Positions 28,771 to 38,050 of a stretch of 64,000 nt of DNA are shown in pieces. Below the pieces are notes generated by a model. It saw nothing but the letters and a program-made list of their open reading frames with translations. It ran no database searches and had not been told where the DNA came from. Numbering within the stretch: position 1 is the first letter of the stretch; every line of letters starts with the position of its first letter. Origin of the DNA: Rhizobium sp. 32-5/1 (GTDB lineage Bacteria; Pseudomonadota; Alphaproteobacteria; Rhizobiales; Rhizobiaceae). Position numbers and translations under genes: made by a program. The stretch is from NCBI RefSeq assembly GCF_029537235.1, contig NZ_CP120639.1, positions 1,022,622 through 1,086,621 on the forward strand, written 5' to 3'.

Positions 28771-28937
28771 GACGGCCGTGATGCTTGCTGGTCGTCAGTT
28801 TTTGTTTGCAAAGAAGTCCAACGCTCACGCTCCGAGCGGATGCCCTCTGCTATCATATGTGTCGGATCCTTTTGTCCGCGCGCAATGTGTTTGGCTGCAA
28901 TGATCCACGCCGCGCGCGTAATGTCATCTTCAAACAT
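28767..28937 (-). CDS. Small hypothetical protein, 56 aa
   Basis: Reads MFEDDITRAAWIIAAKHIAR then GQKDPTHMIAEGIRSERERW, an amphipathic, charged protein without signal or membrane segment. The ATG has GAGGATCAGT upstream and overlaps the last 8 bases of the DUF982 gene; its TGA overlaps the next start (ATGA). This tight double overlap is strong evidence that the frame is real and translated in a three-gene unit. Function unknown. Confidence 0.65.
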   Translation of the reverse strand: MFEDDITRAAWIIAAKHIARGQKDPTHMIAEGIRSERERWTSLQTKTDDQQASRPS

Positions 28938-29268
28938 ACTGATCCTCTAAAATGTATTGCGCGTACATTTCTGCGGAGGCCTCCGTAATCTCGGAGACGA
29001 GTTGATCGTGCTGCGCAATGTCTGGGCTTAAAGAGAACGTCAGACCCGCCTCGCGCGCTGCCTTCTGAAATGGAAATCTAGCCAGAGTATCGGGGAGTTC
29101 TCCGGACAACGCCATCTTGCAGCCTATAATGGCCTGCTTGAACGGATTGCCGGAGTTGACTGGCCATTCACGCAGAAGGCAATGTGCGGCCTCACTGGTG
29201 CTTCGAATATTGCGGACATGGATTGTGCCGCGTCCCTGTAATTCAATTGTTACTGTCCTGTTCCACAT
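28930..29268 (-). CDS. DUF982 family protein
   Basis: 112 residues from the ATG at 29268. Typical DUF982 features: TVTIELQGRGTIHVRNIRST, AAHCLLREWPVNSGNPFKQA then IIGCKMALSGEL, and a C-terminal helix. DUF982 is an uncharacterised family found almost only in Rhizobiales. The open frame extends to 29355, but the family begins near MWNRTV. First gene of an overlapping three-gene cluster. Confidence 0.8.
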   Translation of the reverse strand: MWNRTVTIELQGRGTIHVRNIRSTSEAAHCLLREWPVNSGNPFKQAIIGCKMALSGELPDTLARFPFQKAAREAGLTFSLSPDIAQHDQLVSEITEASAEMYAQYILEDQYV

Positions 29269-29672
29269 GGCTGCGCCTGAAATTTCGTTAGCATCTCCAT
29301 GCCTGATCAAGCTGTTGCGGGACTTAAGTTTGAAAAAATGGAAATTATAACACAAACTGTCGACGGAAGATCATGCCTTTGTCACGGCGATCGGCCGGCT
29401 GGTGGAGTAGCTGCGCGGCCCTAAGGGATACGCGTGGTGACTGGCCTAGCTGTGATGCGATGATCGATGTCGGGGCGGTCGGTTTCCGGCTTTTTGAGGA
29501 ATTCGGCGGGCATGCGTAGCCGCAACCTGACGGGCAGGCCCATATCAACGTGCCTTTCACAGTGGATACCATGCCTAACGTTGCGTTAGAATCGTCTTCA
29601 CATTTTCTTCGAGGACGTTTTTGCGAATCGAGGACTATTTTTACTTCAGGGTCGCTATTCAAGCGAACGCTA
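29269..29672. other. Intergenic region, no supported gene
   Basis: 404 bases. A minus-strand frame covers most of it (to 29662) but its composition is irregular and it has no recognisable domain. It contains the presumed promoter of the DUF982 cluster. Confidence 0.4.
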
Positions 29673-30337
29673 TCACGTGATTAACGGGGACTTGCGTAGC
29701 CATAGGTCCGTGGTGACTTGATCCAGAACGAAGGTCGCCACGTCTTCGGGCGAGATGGAGCCGCCATGGAATTCGTTCAAGCTCGTGAGCGTCTGGATCG
29801 TGGTGCGTCTGGGCTTGTGGTTGAGAACGGAAGGACGGACAATGATCCAATCCAGATCTGTGCCCTTGATGATTGCCTCCTGACGGTTCTTGTCGACGTA
29901 GACCTTGCGCAGGAGCAGAGGGAAGATCAGCTTGTCGAAGAGGAGGCCACCGTGCTCTGCGCTGTCGCCAGCGCCGATACCGGGAATAGTAACCAGACGC
30001 GAAACGTGTTCCGCCTTCATGGCGCTAACAAACGCCCGAGTCGCGGTCGAAAGAAGCGTGACTTCATGAAACGGGCGGGCGGGTGCGCCAAGCGCGCACA
30101 TTACGGCATCGCGACGCTTGACGGCTTGGCGCAACGCCTTCACGTCGCGGGCGTCTCCAACGACGATCTTCGCTCCCTTCCTGTATGCGACCTTTCCGGC
30201 GAGCGCACCAGGACGGTTATATCGTAGCCGCGGGCCAGCGCCTGGCCAACGAGGTGGCGGCCGGTGGGCCCGGTTGCGCCGAGGATCAGGATCTGCGGCG
30301 CAGCGGCCAGAATTGTGTCAGTACTGGACGTGGTCAT
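29673..30337 (-). pseudogene. NmrA-like NAD(P)-binding reductase, frameshifted
   Basis: About 222 residues in two frames. The first has the Rossmann start QILILGATGPTGRHLVGQAL with GATGxTG; the second continues DVKALRQAVKRRDAVMCALG, VSRLVTIPGIGAGDSAEHGG and LDWIIVRPSVL, as in atypical SDR/NmrA proteins. The break is near 30195; one missing base separates them. It is the last gene of a three-gene unit with DUF1857 and a second NmrA-like gene. Confidence 0.8.
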
Positions 30338-30407
30338 TGGCGTGCTCCTCTCGAAAGACAGGGCGCCTCTGAGGAGGCCGCCCTGTTGGGTTTGATGCTG
30401 CGGGTAA

Positions 30408-30881
30408 TCAGAGGCGGTCTTCTGCGAGCAATTCGCGGGTCCGCTTCAGCGTCGACACGAGGGCCGACTTGTAGCCCTTGTCACTGTCGAACTGCGCCTG
30501 CTCGGCTTGTTCCTCCCGGCCATCAGGTTGCTTTCCGCGCAAGCCGAGGTAACAATAGAACTTCAGCTGCAGTTCGCCGGCCTCATTCTCGAAAAGCTCG
30601 TTGACGATGGCGCCTTCGCGTGGGCCGGTTGCCTGGAAGAAGGTGATCTTGCTCCGAGGCTCAAGCGTGATGATCTCCCTGATGTCGGACCCGGCGATGG
30701 TGGCTTCGCGCACGAAGTGGATAGCACTTTCCTCAATGACGTCGCAGCGGGTGCAGAGGCCGGGCGGGAGAAACAGGCGCGCATCACGCGCCTTCAGCTC
30801 CAGGCCCTTCCAGACCTGCTCCCGGGTGAGCATGGTTTCGCCTTCCGGATTTACCGGTATGGTTGCGGTTGAATAGATCAC
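30408..30881 (-). CDS. DUF1857/AtaL-like SRPBCC protein
   Basis: 157 residues of the AtaL-like (DUF1857) branch of the START/SRPBCC fold: TREQVWKGLELKARDARLFL, CDVIEESAIHFVREATIAGS, ELQLKFYCYLGLRGKQPDGR. The fold forms a hydrophobic ligand cavity; no catalytic role is established. A GTG start at 30881 is the only good in-frame start near the conserved N-terminus. Lies between two NmrA-like reductase genes on the same strand. Confidence 0.8.
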   Translation of the reverse strand: MIYSTATIPVNPEGETMLTREQVWKGLELKARDARLFLPPGLCTRCDVIEESAIHFVREATIAGSDIREIITLEPRSKITFFQATGPREGAIVNELFENEAGELQLKFYCYLGLRGKQPDGREEQAEQAQFDSDKGYKSALVSTLKRTRELLAEDRL

Positions 30882-30919
30882 GATGATGGTCCTCGTTTCG
30901 AAGTTGTGGGACGCTTGCC

Positions 30920-31788
30920 TCAGGCAGTGGCAGCGGTTTCGGAGGCGAAATTGCGATAGGAGCGGAGCGGACGGCCGAGAAGTGTCGTCAGGCGTTCGAT
31001 GTCGCCACCCTCGGGCAGCATGCCCTCAGTCAGGAAACGCTCGCCCATCATGCGCATGTCGTAGGCCATCCAAGCCGGCATGAACTGCCGGAGGTTCTGC
31101 TCGAAGGCCTGCGTATCGCCGCCGCCATAGTCGATCTGGCGGTCAAGAACGTCCGTCCAGATGGCGGCGATAGCCGCTCCGGTGAGGGTGTCTGGACCGA
31201 CCAGATTGATGCGCGTGATCGGGAGCGGTTGTGCGGCCTGTTCACGGCGCAGAAGCTCGAGGGCGGCGATCTCCGCGATATCGCGAACGTCGATCATGGC
31301 AAGGCCTTTGTCACCGACGGGCATCGGATAGACACCATAGCCAGTGATGACGTCCTTGATCGTCAGATCGTTCTGGATGAAGTAGGCCGGGCGCAGGATC
31401 GTTGCCTTGAAATCCATCTGTTCGATCATCCGCTCGACGCCGAACTTGCCGGCGAAGTGCGGGACGTTGACGTAGATGTCGGAGTGAATGACTGAAAGGT
31501 AGACGATCCGCTCAACGCCCGCCGAGCGGGCGACGTTGAGGGCGATCAACGCCTGTGTGAACTCGTCTGGTGCGACAGCGTTCAAAAGGAAAAGCGTAGA
31601 CACACCGTCGAAGGCGGTACGCAGGAGTCGACGTCGAGGAAGTCGCCCCTCACGGCGGCTACGCTCGCTGGGAAGTTGGCCTTGGAAGGATCTCGAACGA
31701 GAGCGCGGACGTCTGCGCCACTATCGACGAGGTGCTTGATGACTTGGCTGCCGATATTGCCGGTGGCGCCGGTAACGAGAATGGTCAT
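30920..31788 (-). pseudogene. NmrA/atypical SDR reductase, frameshifted
   Basis: About 290 residues. First frame: MTILVTGATGNIGSQVIKHL and VRALVRDPSKANFPASVAAV; second frame: VSTLFLLNAVAPDEFTQALI, GVERIVYLSVIHSD and LRPAYFIQNDLT. GATGNIG binds NAD(P). One missing base near 31624 (CC/GG) splits the gene. The start at 31788 has GGAGATACTCTC upstream. Divergent from the LysR gene at 31894 with a palindrome between them. Substrate unknown; quinones are common in this family. Confidence 0.83.
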
Positions 31789-31831
31789 GAGAGTATCTCC
31801 GGGTTTGTTTGCTTGACACCCGGAATATGGC

Positions 31832-31849
31832 TGGTTCACTGTTGAACCA
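31832..31849. promoter_or_regulatory. Palindromic operator between LysR and NmrA genes
   Basis: TGGTTCA-CTGT-TGAACCA is a perfect 7-bp inverted repeat with 4-base centre (18 bp) in the divergent gap, downstream of a TTGACA at 31813-31818. Probable binding site of the adjacent LysR. Confidence 0.6.
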
Positions 31850-31893
31850 ATAGACATTCAAGTTAGACAGTTCGTCTCACAGATGGAACGATC

Positions 31894-32784
31894 ATGGATC
31901 TCGTCGCTCTTGCCGATTTCAACCTTGTCGCGCGTCACGGTGGTTTTGGAAAAGCGTCGCGAGCGTCCGGCCGTCCCAAAGCGACCTTGTCCCGACGGGT
32001 GACTGAACTGGAGGCTGCCCTTCAGCTTCGGCTGTTTGAACGTGGCGCGCGCAATCTGAAACTCACCGAGGAGGGACGCGCCCTTCATGAGCGGACAGCT
32101 GCTTTGCTGACGGAGCTCGACGAAACGGCGGCCACCATCGCGGCGGGCGGGGACAAGCCGCGTGGAAGGTTGCGGATCAGCGCACCGCTTTTGTTTTCGC
32201 AAACCGCGATGGGTAGGATCGCGGCGGGGTTTTCACTGAAATATCCCGACGTGCGGTTGGACGTTACCACGGAGGACCGAGCCGTCGACATGATCGAGGA
32301 AGGCTATGATCTGGTCATCCGGGTCAATCCGGACCCAGACCAAAGTCTTGTCGGTCGAGCCTTTCTGCATGATCGGCTGGTCGTCGTGGCAAGCCCCGAT
32401 CTTGCTCGTCCGGGGCCAAATCTCTCGGCGCCAGGGGTCGTGCGCGGGGCCGACGATCGGCAGACCTGGAACGTCCTGACCGCAGAAGGACGCATGACGA
32501 TCAGGATCAAGCCTATCCTCGGCCTGTCGTCGCTCATCATGGTTCGGGATGCCGTGCGAGCAGGCGTGGGCGCTGCACGCCTGCCGATCTCGTTGGTAAG
32601 CCACGATCTTGCTGACGGCACTTTGCAGCGCTGGGGCGACATCGAGGGTTCCGAGATCGCGCTGTGGGCGCTTTACCCGTCGCGGCGACTGCTCAGCGCG
32701 CGTGTATCTGCCTTCCTGGATTTTCTGAAGCAGGCTTTCCCCAAGGGAACGCCCGATGAACTGGCGGCCTATATCGGCAGGTGA
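31894..32784 (+). CDS. LysR-family transcriptional regulator
   Basis: 296 residues. Helix-turn-helix DFNLVARHGGFGKASRASGR then PKATLSRRVTELEAALQLRL, and the effector domain of the CrgA/AaeR-type group (LRISAPLLFSQTAMGRIAAG). GGAACGATC precedes the ATG. Divergent from the NmrA-DUF1857-NmrA unit, its likely target. Confidence 0.93.
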   Translation: MDLVALADFNLVARHGGFGKASRASGRPKATLSRRVTELEAALQLRLFERGARNLKLTEEGRALHERTAALLTELDETAATIAAGGDKPRGRLRISAPLLFSQTAMGRIAAGFSLKYPDVRLDVTTEDRAVDMIEEGYDLVIRVNPDPDQSLVGRAFLHDRLVVVASPDLARPGPNLSAPGVVRGADDRQTWNVLTAEGRMTIRIKPILGLSSLIMVRDAVRAGVGAARLPISLVSHDLADGTLQRWGDIEGSEIALWALYPSRRLLSARVSAFLDFLKQAFPKGTPDELAAYIGR

Positions 32785-32818
32785 CGGCCCTGTTCCACAT
32801 TTCGCACGTGCGCTATCG

Positions 32819-33717
32819 TTACCCTGTGGTGCTTGCCCGAGAATAAGCGCCGGGCGGCATGCCCACATGCCGACGGAACGCGACGCTGAAGGCACTTACG
32901 GAACCATAGCCGACGCGTTGTGCAATCTCGGCTGTGGCAACATCCTCGCTGAGGAGTTCCTTCGCCAGCGCCATGCGCCAGCCGGTCGCGTATTCCATCG
33001 GGGCTACGCCAACTTCCTCCGGAAACGATCGAAGAAGGTCGAACGGGACATGGCGGCATCCCGCGCGAGTGTTTCCACCGTCATGCTGCGGCCAGGATCT
33101 GCATGAATCCGGCGCAAGGTCGGTGCCAGCAGCGGATCGGCCATACCGCGCAGGAGACCGGGCGGGGCCGCCGCACTTGCCGTTGATCGCAACGCCTCAA
33201 TCAACAGCACCTCCAGCAACCGGTGAAGCACCATCTCACGGGCGGTGCGGTCGGCCCTGGTTTCGTCATTTATCATCCGGACCAGCATCATCAGCCGCTC
33301 TTCGCCGTGGACATGGATGACCTCCGGTAGCAGCGAGACGAGAAGAGCCTTGTCAACAGAGCCAAAGGCACAATGACCAACCATCGCCTTGATTTCGGCA
33401 GGGGCGTCCGGGTCTCCGAGCCGGAACACGCCTGGGCTGGTCTCAAGACGCTGGGCAAGCGCTCCGCGGGGCGGCGGATCCGAGCTGCACATTGTGAACG
33501 AAAAGATGTCCGGAACCAGCACGAAGTCGCCGGCGGCCAAAAGCATCGGCTCACGGCCGGTAATCGTCATCCAGCAATGGCCCTCGACCACGGCACAATA
33601 AAACGGGCTTCCAAATTCTCTGCGCTCGACGAGCCACTGACCGCCGCCTGTCACCCGCTTTGAGATCGACGGGCTTGGCCTGAGCAGGGAAACGACTTCG
33701 GCAATTGGATCGGTCAT
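32819..33717 (-). pseudogene. AraC-family regulator (cupin_6 type), frameshifted
   Basis: 299 residues across two frames. N-terminal AraC-binding-like cupin (VVEGHCWMTITGREPMLLAA), then HTH 1 (MTVETLARDAAMSRSTFFDR) and in the other frame HTH 2 (LSEDVATAEIAQRVGYGSVS with RRHVGMPPGAYSR). A missing base in the CC run at 33016-33017 causes the break; total length (3n+2) agrees with one lost base. Divergent from the SDR at 33815, which it probably controls. Confidence 0.87.
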
Positions 33718-33814
33718 GGTTCCGGACGCATGCTAAAAAGATCGGACAATCAAATATAGCAAGTACGAGATGGCTGGTCCATTCCTTGGCAGGTTAATCG
33801 TCAGGAGACAGAAT

Positions 33815-34618
33815 ATGCCAAATATCCTCATCACCGGTTGCTCATCCGGTTTCGGTCTCGCAATCGCGCAAACATTTGTGAAGGCAGGATGGGACGTGGT
33901 CGCGACCATGCGTACTCCGCAGACCGATCTGATACCCGCCAATGAAAGGCTCAAAATCCTGGCGCTGGATGTGACCAACGCGGAAAGCACCACCAAGGCG
34001 GTTGACGCGGCCGGTCCGATCGATGCGCTGGTCAACAATGCCGGCGTCGGAATGCTCAATGTGTTAGAAAGCGCCGAAATGTCGAAAATCCGCGAACTGT
34101 TCGAGACGAACGTGTTCGGCGCGATGGCCATGACCAAAGCCGTTCTTCCGCAGATGCGAATCCGTCGGTCCGGCGTCATCGTCAACGTCAGCTCCAGCGT
34201 CACCCTCAAGCCGCTGCCGGCACTCTCTGTCTACAGCGCCAGCAAGGCAGCGCTGAGTGCTTTTACCGAAAGTCTCGCTCTTGAAGCCGCTCTGTTCGGA
34301 GTGCGGGCGAAACTGGTGCTGCCAGGTTCGGCGCCGACCACCGGGTTTGGCAAAAATGCGGTAGCACGCATGGGGATGGAGATCCCCGAGCCCTACAGCG
34401 CATTCGTCCAAGACTACCTGACAACATTGCGATCCGGCATAGAATTTACAACGCCGGATGACGTCGCAAAGGCAGTCTGGCGCGCGGTGACGGAGCTTGA
34501 CGCGCCGATGAAAATCCCAGCCGGTGCCGATGCGCAAACCTGGTTCCGAGAGGCGGGCCGTTCGCAGGCCCCAATACGACTATCTGGCGTCAGCGATCCG
34601 GATCCCACCAATACCTGA
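33815..34618 (+). CDS. Short-chain dehydrogenase/reductase
   Basis: 267 residues. NAD(P) motif ITGCSSGFGLAIAQTF (TGxxxGxG), LVNNAGVGML (NNAG), catalytic Ser in VNVSSSVT and YSASKAAL (YxxxK). All key residues are present, so it should be an active oxidoreductase of the classical group. AGGAGACAGAAT precedes the ATG at 33815. Next to the divergent AraC gene. Substrate unknown. Confidence 0.92.
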   Translation: MPNILITGCSSGFGLAIAQTFVKAGWDVVATMRTPQTDLIPANERLKILALDVTNAESTTKAVDAAGPIDALVNNAGVGMLNVLESAEMSKIRELFETNVFGAMAMTKAVLPQMRIRRSGVIVNVSSSVTLKPLPALSVYSASKAALSAFTESLALEAALFGVRAKLVLPGSAPTTGFGKNAVARMGMEIPEPYSAFVQDYLTTLRSGIEFTTPDDVAKAVWRAVTELDAPMKIPAGADAQTWFREAGRSQAPIRLSGVSDPDPTNT

Positions 34619-35011
34619 CATCCCTTCCCGGCAAAGCAAAACCAGCCACAACGTGCAAATGGCAGGTACCAAATTGCGTCTGGAAGGAAAGGCAGCGTGC
34701 CCGGTGCCACCGCGCGTCGTTCCATCCGGCAGCAGCCGCGTCGAAGCAGCCCTGACCCGATTGCCTCTGCCCCAGGTGCGCCGGAATGAAAGCGACGCCG
34801 GGGCGGCCAGCGCCACGCCTCGCAGAGTGAGAAAATCGTCGCCCGCGAGCCTTGGCAGGATCGCTATTTCCGCTTTTGGACCGGGCGATGAATGTCGAAT
34901 GGCATAAAATGGCATTATCGAACCGATGCGGACGACAGTGGTCGTCGGACCACACTCTGCGCAGCGTGAGCCGGCTCGCAGCAACTTTGGCTTGCTGCGA
35001 GCCCGTTTCGA
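34619..35011. other. Intergenic region, no supported gene
   Basis: 393 bases between convergent genes. Both strands carry long open frames because of high GC, but none has motifs or a start signal. Confidence 0.4.
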
Positions 35012-36517
35012 TCATGAGTCCTTGAAGACGTCCTCGCGGCCACGCCGCATCGAAGGCGAAATCGCGACGATGAGTGCGATCATGCCGACCGCCAGAAGGG
35101 TGGCGGAGAGCGGCGACTGGAGGAAGGTCAGCGGGTTCCCATCCGAGATAATCAACGACTGACGCAGCTTCTCTTCCAGCAACCGGCCAAGAACGAAGCC
35201 GAGGGCAAGGGGCGCGGCTTCGAAGTCGAGCTTGTAGAGTGCATAGCCGACGAAGCCGAACAAGGCAGCCATCATCACCTGAGCTGCATCATTGGCGATC
35301 GAATAGAGGCCAATGCAGCAGAAGCAGACGATGGCGGGGAAAAGCAGGCGGTAAGGCACGCGCAGCAGCTTCACCCATAGCCCGATAAGCGGCAAGTTGA
35401 TGATGACCAACATCAGGTTGCCGATCCACATCGAGGCCACCAATCCCCAGAAGAGTTCCGGGTTGCGCTCGATCACCTGTGGGCCAGGCACGATGCCCTG
35501 GATCATCATCGCGCCGACCATCAGCGCCATGACTGCATTCGGCGGCAGGCCGAGCGTGAGCAACGGAATGAAGGAGGTTTGCGCGCCGGCATTGTTGGCG
35601 CTTTCCGGACCGGCAACGGCTGCCGGCGCGCCATGGCCAAAGTCCTGCGACCGCTTCGAAAGCCGCTTTTCAACCGCATAACTGGCGAAGGGTCCAAGGA
35701 TCGCCCCGTTTCCCGGGAGTACCCCAAGGATTGAGCCGAGGAACGTGCCGCGCAGGATTGGCGCAAGGTTTTCGCGCAGCTCGCCCAATGTCGGCCAGAG
35801 GCGACCGATCTGATTGCGCACGACGTCGCGGGTCTCAGGATCGGCAAGGTTCTTGAAGATCTCGCCGAAGCCGAAGATGCACATGGCGAGAACGACGAAC
35901 TCGATGCCGTCATGCAGCATTCCGAGATCGAAGGTCATGCGCTCGCGTCCGGTCTCCATGTCTGATCCCACGCAGGAGAGAAGGATGCCGACGACAATCA
36001 TCGCGATCGCTTTAATGAGCGAACCGCGGGCCAGCACGACGGCGAGGACCAATCCCATAATCATCAGCGAGAAATATTCCGCGGGCCCGAAGAGCAGGCC
36101 CATACGGGTCATCGGCACGCCGAGCGCTGCAATCACGATGGTCGCAATCGTTCCGGCGATAAAGGAGCCGATGGCGGCCAGGCCGAGCGCGAGGCCGGCT
36201 TGGCCCTTTTGCGCCATCTTATGGCCGTCGATGGCGGTGACGACCGCGGTCGCTTCGCCGGGGATGTTGACGAGGATGGCGGTCGTTGATCCGCCATACT
36301 GGGCACCGTAGTAGATGCCGGCCAGCATGATTAGGGAGCCGGTCGGATCAAGGGACAGGGTCACAGGCAGCAGGATCGCGATCGTCGCCACCGGGCCGAC
36401 ACCGGGAAGGACGCCGACCAGGGTGCCGATCAGGCAGCCTATGAAGCACAGCGCCACGTTGTTGAGCGTGAGCGCGACGGAGAGGCCGAGGCCCAGATTG
36501 GTGAAAACGTCGAACAT
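35012..36517 (-). CDS. tctA: Tripartite tricarboxylate transporter, large permease TctA
   Basis: 501 residues with about 12 helices. Signature motifs GTLVGVLPGVGPVATIAILL and YYGAQYGGSTTAILVNIPGE are present, plus GVLPGNGAILGPFASYAVEK in the second half. Works with TctB and the periplasmic TctC to import di/tricarboxylates by ion symport. Its ATG is one base after the tctB stop. Together with the isomerase at 38051 the system likely imports an unsaturated tricarboxylate or an aromatic-degradation acid (inference). Confidence 0.95.
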   Translation of the reverse strand: MFDVFTNLGLGLSVALTLNNVALCFIGCLIGTLVGVLPGVGPVATIAILLPVTLSLDPTGSLIMLAGIYYGAQYGGSTTAILVNIPGEATAVVTAIDGHKMAQKGQAGLALGLAAIGSFIAGTIATIVIAALGVPMTRMGLLFGPAEYFSLMIMGLVLAVVLARGSLIKAIAMIVVGILLSCVGSDMETGRERMTFDLGMLHDGIEFVVLAMCIFGFGEIFKNLADPETRDVVRNQIGRLWPTLGELRENLAPILRGTFLGSILGVLPGNGAILGPFASYAVEKRLSKRSQDFGHGAPAAVAGPESANNAGAQTSFIPLLTLGLPPNAVMALMVGAMMIQGIVPGPQVIERNPELFWGLVASMWIGNLMLVIINLPLIGLWVKLLRVPYRLLFPAIVCFCCIGLYSIANDAAQVMMAALFGFVGYALYKLDFEAAPLALGFVLGRLLEEKLRQSLIISDGNPLTFLQSPLSATLLAVGMIALIVAISPSMRRGREDVFKDS

Positions 36518-36518
36518 C

Positions 36519-37038
36519 TCAGTATCCTAGCAGCCAGGGCGCCACGGGGACCGAAAGGCCGAGCGCATAGCGGAACAGCCCGATACAGAAGGTGGTCAGC
36601 ACGACCGCAAAGACGAGCAGTTCGGGAAGGCGGGAATCGCGTGCGGCCAGGCCGGATGCGATGATCGCCAGCGGGCAGGCCACCGCCATCCCGAGGTTCG
36701 GGATGGCGATCGGACCGATGTGATAGCCACGGATCGTGATGGCGAAAAGAATGACGCCGAGGACGACGGGAATAGTCTCCCGAATCGCCCAGTGACCAGT
36801 CGATGGACCAGGATCCTTGAAGCTGAAAGCGATCTGGAGAATGCCGAGCGCGACAATCATGAGCGAGAGGATGCGGGGCATAAGCCCCGAGCCGACGCCG
36901 TCGCTGGTCATGAAGGGCAAGTCCACGCCACCCCACAGGCCGAGGCCCCCGAGAGCCAGAAGGACGAGCCCGGCAATTCTCTCGTCCCTGCCAGCCGTTT
37001 TCGGCCGGCGGCTGCGAATTGATCGAGATATCCTGCAT
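36519..37038 (-). pseudogene. tctB: Tripartite tricarboxylate transporter, small permease TctB, frameshifted
   Basis: About 173 residues, four helices: IAGLVLLALGGLGLWGGVDL, LMIVALGILQIAFSFKD, IPVVLGVILFAITIRG and the last pair near the C-terminus. The first 20 codons (MQDISINSQPPAENGWQGRE) are in another frame; the join is at the AATT near 36976, where the sequence has one base too many or two too few. The ATG at 37038 directly follows the tctC stop. Confidence 0.83.
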
Positions 37039-37039
37039 G

Positions 37040-38019
37040 TTACTCGACCTTGATGTCGGCGGCCTGCACCACCTCGCCCCAGCGAGCCCGCTCCTTGGCC
37101 ATGAAGTCGGCAAAGGCCTGGGCACCCATGGTGGACGCTACGGCGCCGTCGTTCTTCAGCTTGTCTAGAACCTCGGCATCGCCCAGCGTCTCGGCGGTCG
37201 CCTGTTCAAGCTTCGCCTTGACTTCTGCCGGCATACCCTTAGGCCCGACCAGGCCATACCAGGCCGAAGCGGTGTACCCGGTGACACCCGCTTCGATGGC
37301 CGTCGGCACGTCGGGCAGTGTTTCGAAGCGCTTGTCGCCGGTGACGGCAAGTGCCTTCAGCGTTCCACTTTCAATGAGGCCGATGGCCGACGGAATGGTC
37401 GTGACCATGAAATCGATATGTCCACCGACAAGATCGTTCACCGCCGGACCTGCTCCTTGTAGGGCACGTGCTTGACCTTGATGCCAGCCGTCTGGCCCAG
37501 AAGCAGCGCGCCGAGATGGCTCGCCGAAGCGTTGCCCGCCGAGCCATAGACCAGATCCTTGGATTTGGCGGTCTCGATCAGTTCGCCGAGCGAATTGACC
37601 TGAAGACGTGGTCCGACGACGACGACGAGCGAAGCGTCGGCGATCATGGCGATGGGGTCCAGGGCTTCGGCCGGATCAGCTTTGAGCTTGAAGATGTGCG
37701 GATTGACGACCATCGGGCCCTGGTTGCCGATGAGCAGCGTGTAGCCGTCCGGATCGGCGGACGCGGCCACTTCTGTGCCGATGTTTGCGGCCGCACCGGG
37801 CCGGTTTTCGACGATCACGCGGCCATCAAGCGCCTTTTCGAGGCGCGCTGCAAAGACGCGCGCAATCGCGTCAGTTCCGCCGCCGGCGGCGTAGGATACG
37901 ATCAAGGTGATCGGCTTGGACGGATAGGCTTCCTGGGCAAGGCCGGAGCCTGCGACGGAAAAGGCAAGCGCCGTGCTGCACAGGGAAAGCACGAGGCGGC
38001 GGGTCATTGTAGTGGGCAT
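37040..38019 (-). pseudogene. tctC: Tripartite tricarboxylate transporter receptor TctC, frameshifted
   Basis: About 326 residues. Signal peptide (MTRRLVLSLCSTALAFSVAG, cleavage after GLAQ), then YPSKPITLIVSYAAGGGTDA and VIVENRPGAAANIGTEVAAS, hallmarks of the TctC/Bug family, and in the second frame VNDLVGGHIDFM and LPDVPTAIEAGVTGYTASAW. A missing G at 37455-37456 (CC on plus) splits it; length 3n+2 agrees. GGAGGAGATCAGAA precedes the ATG. Periplasmic high-affinity receptor for the transporter. Confidence 0.92.
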
Positions 38020-38050
38020 TTCTGATCTCCTCCCGAGTCAAGTATGGCAT

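Noticed and set aside
29345..29662. 105-codon minus-strand frame upstream of the DUF982 gene
   Set aside because: Looks non-coding (runs of Pro, Ser and Arg) and has no domain or start signal.
34580..35015. Overlapping long frames on both strands between the SDR and tctA
   Set aside because: None shows a domain; convergent gap with high GC explains the open frames.
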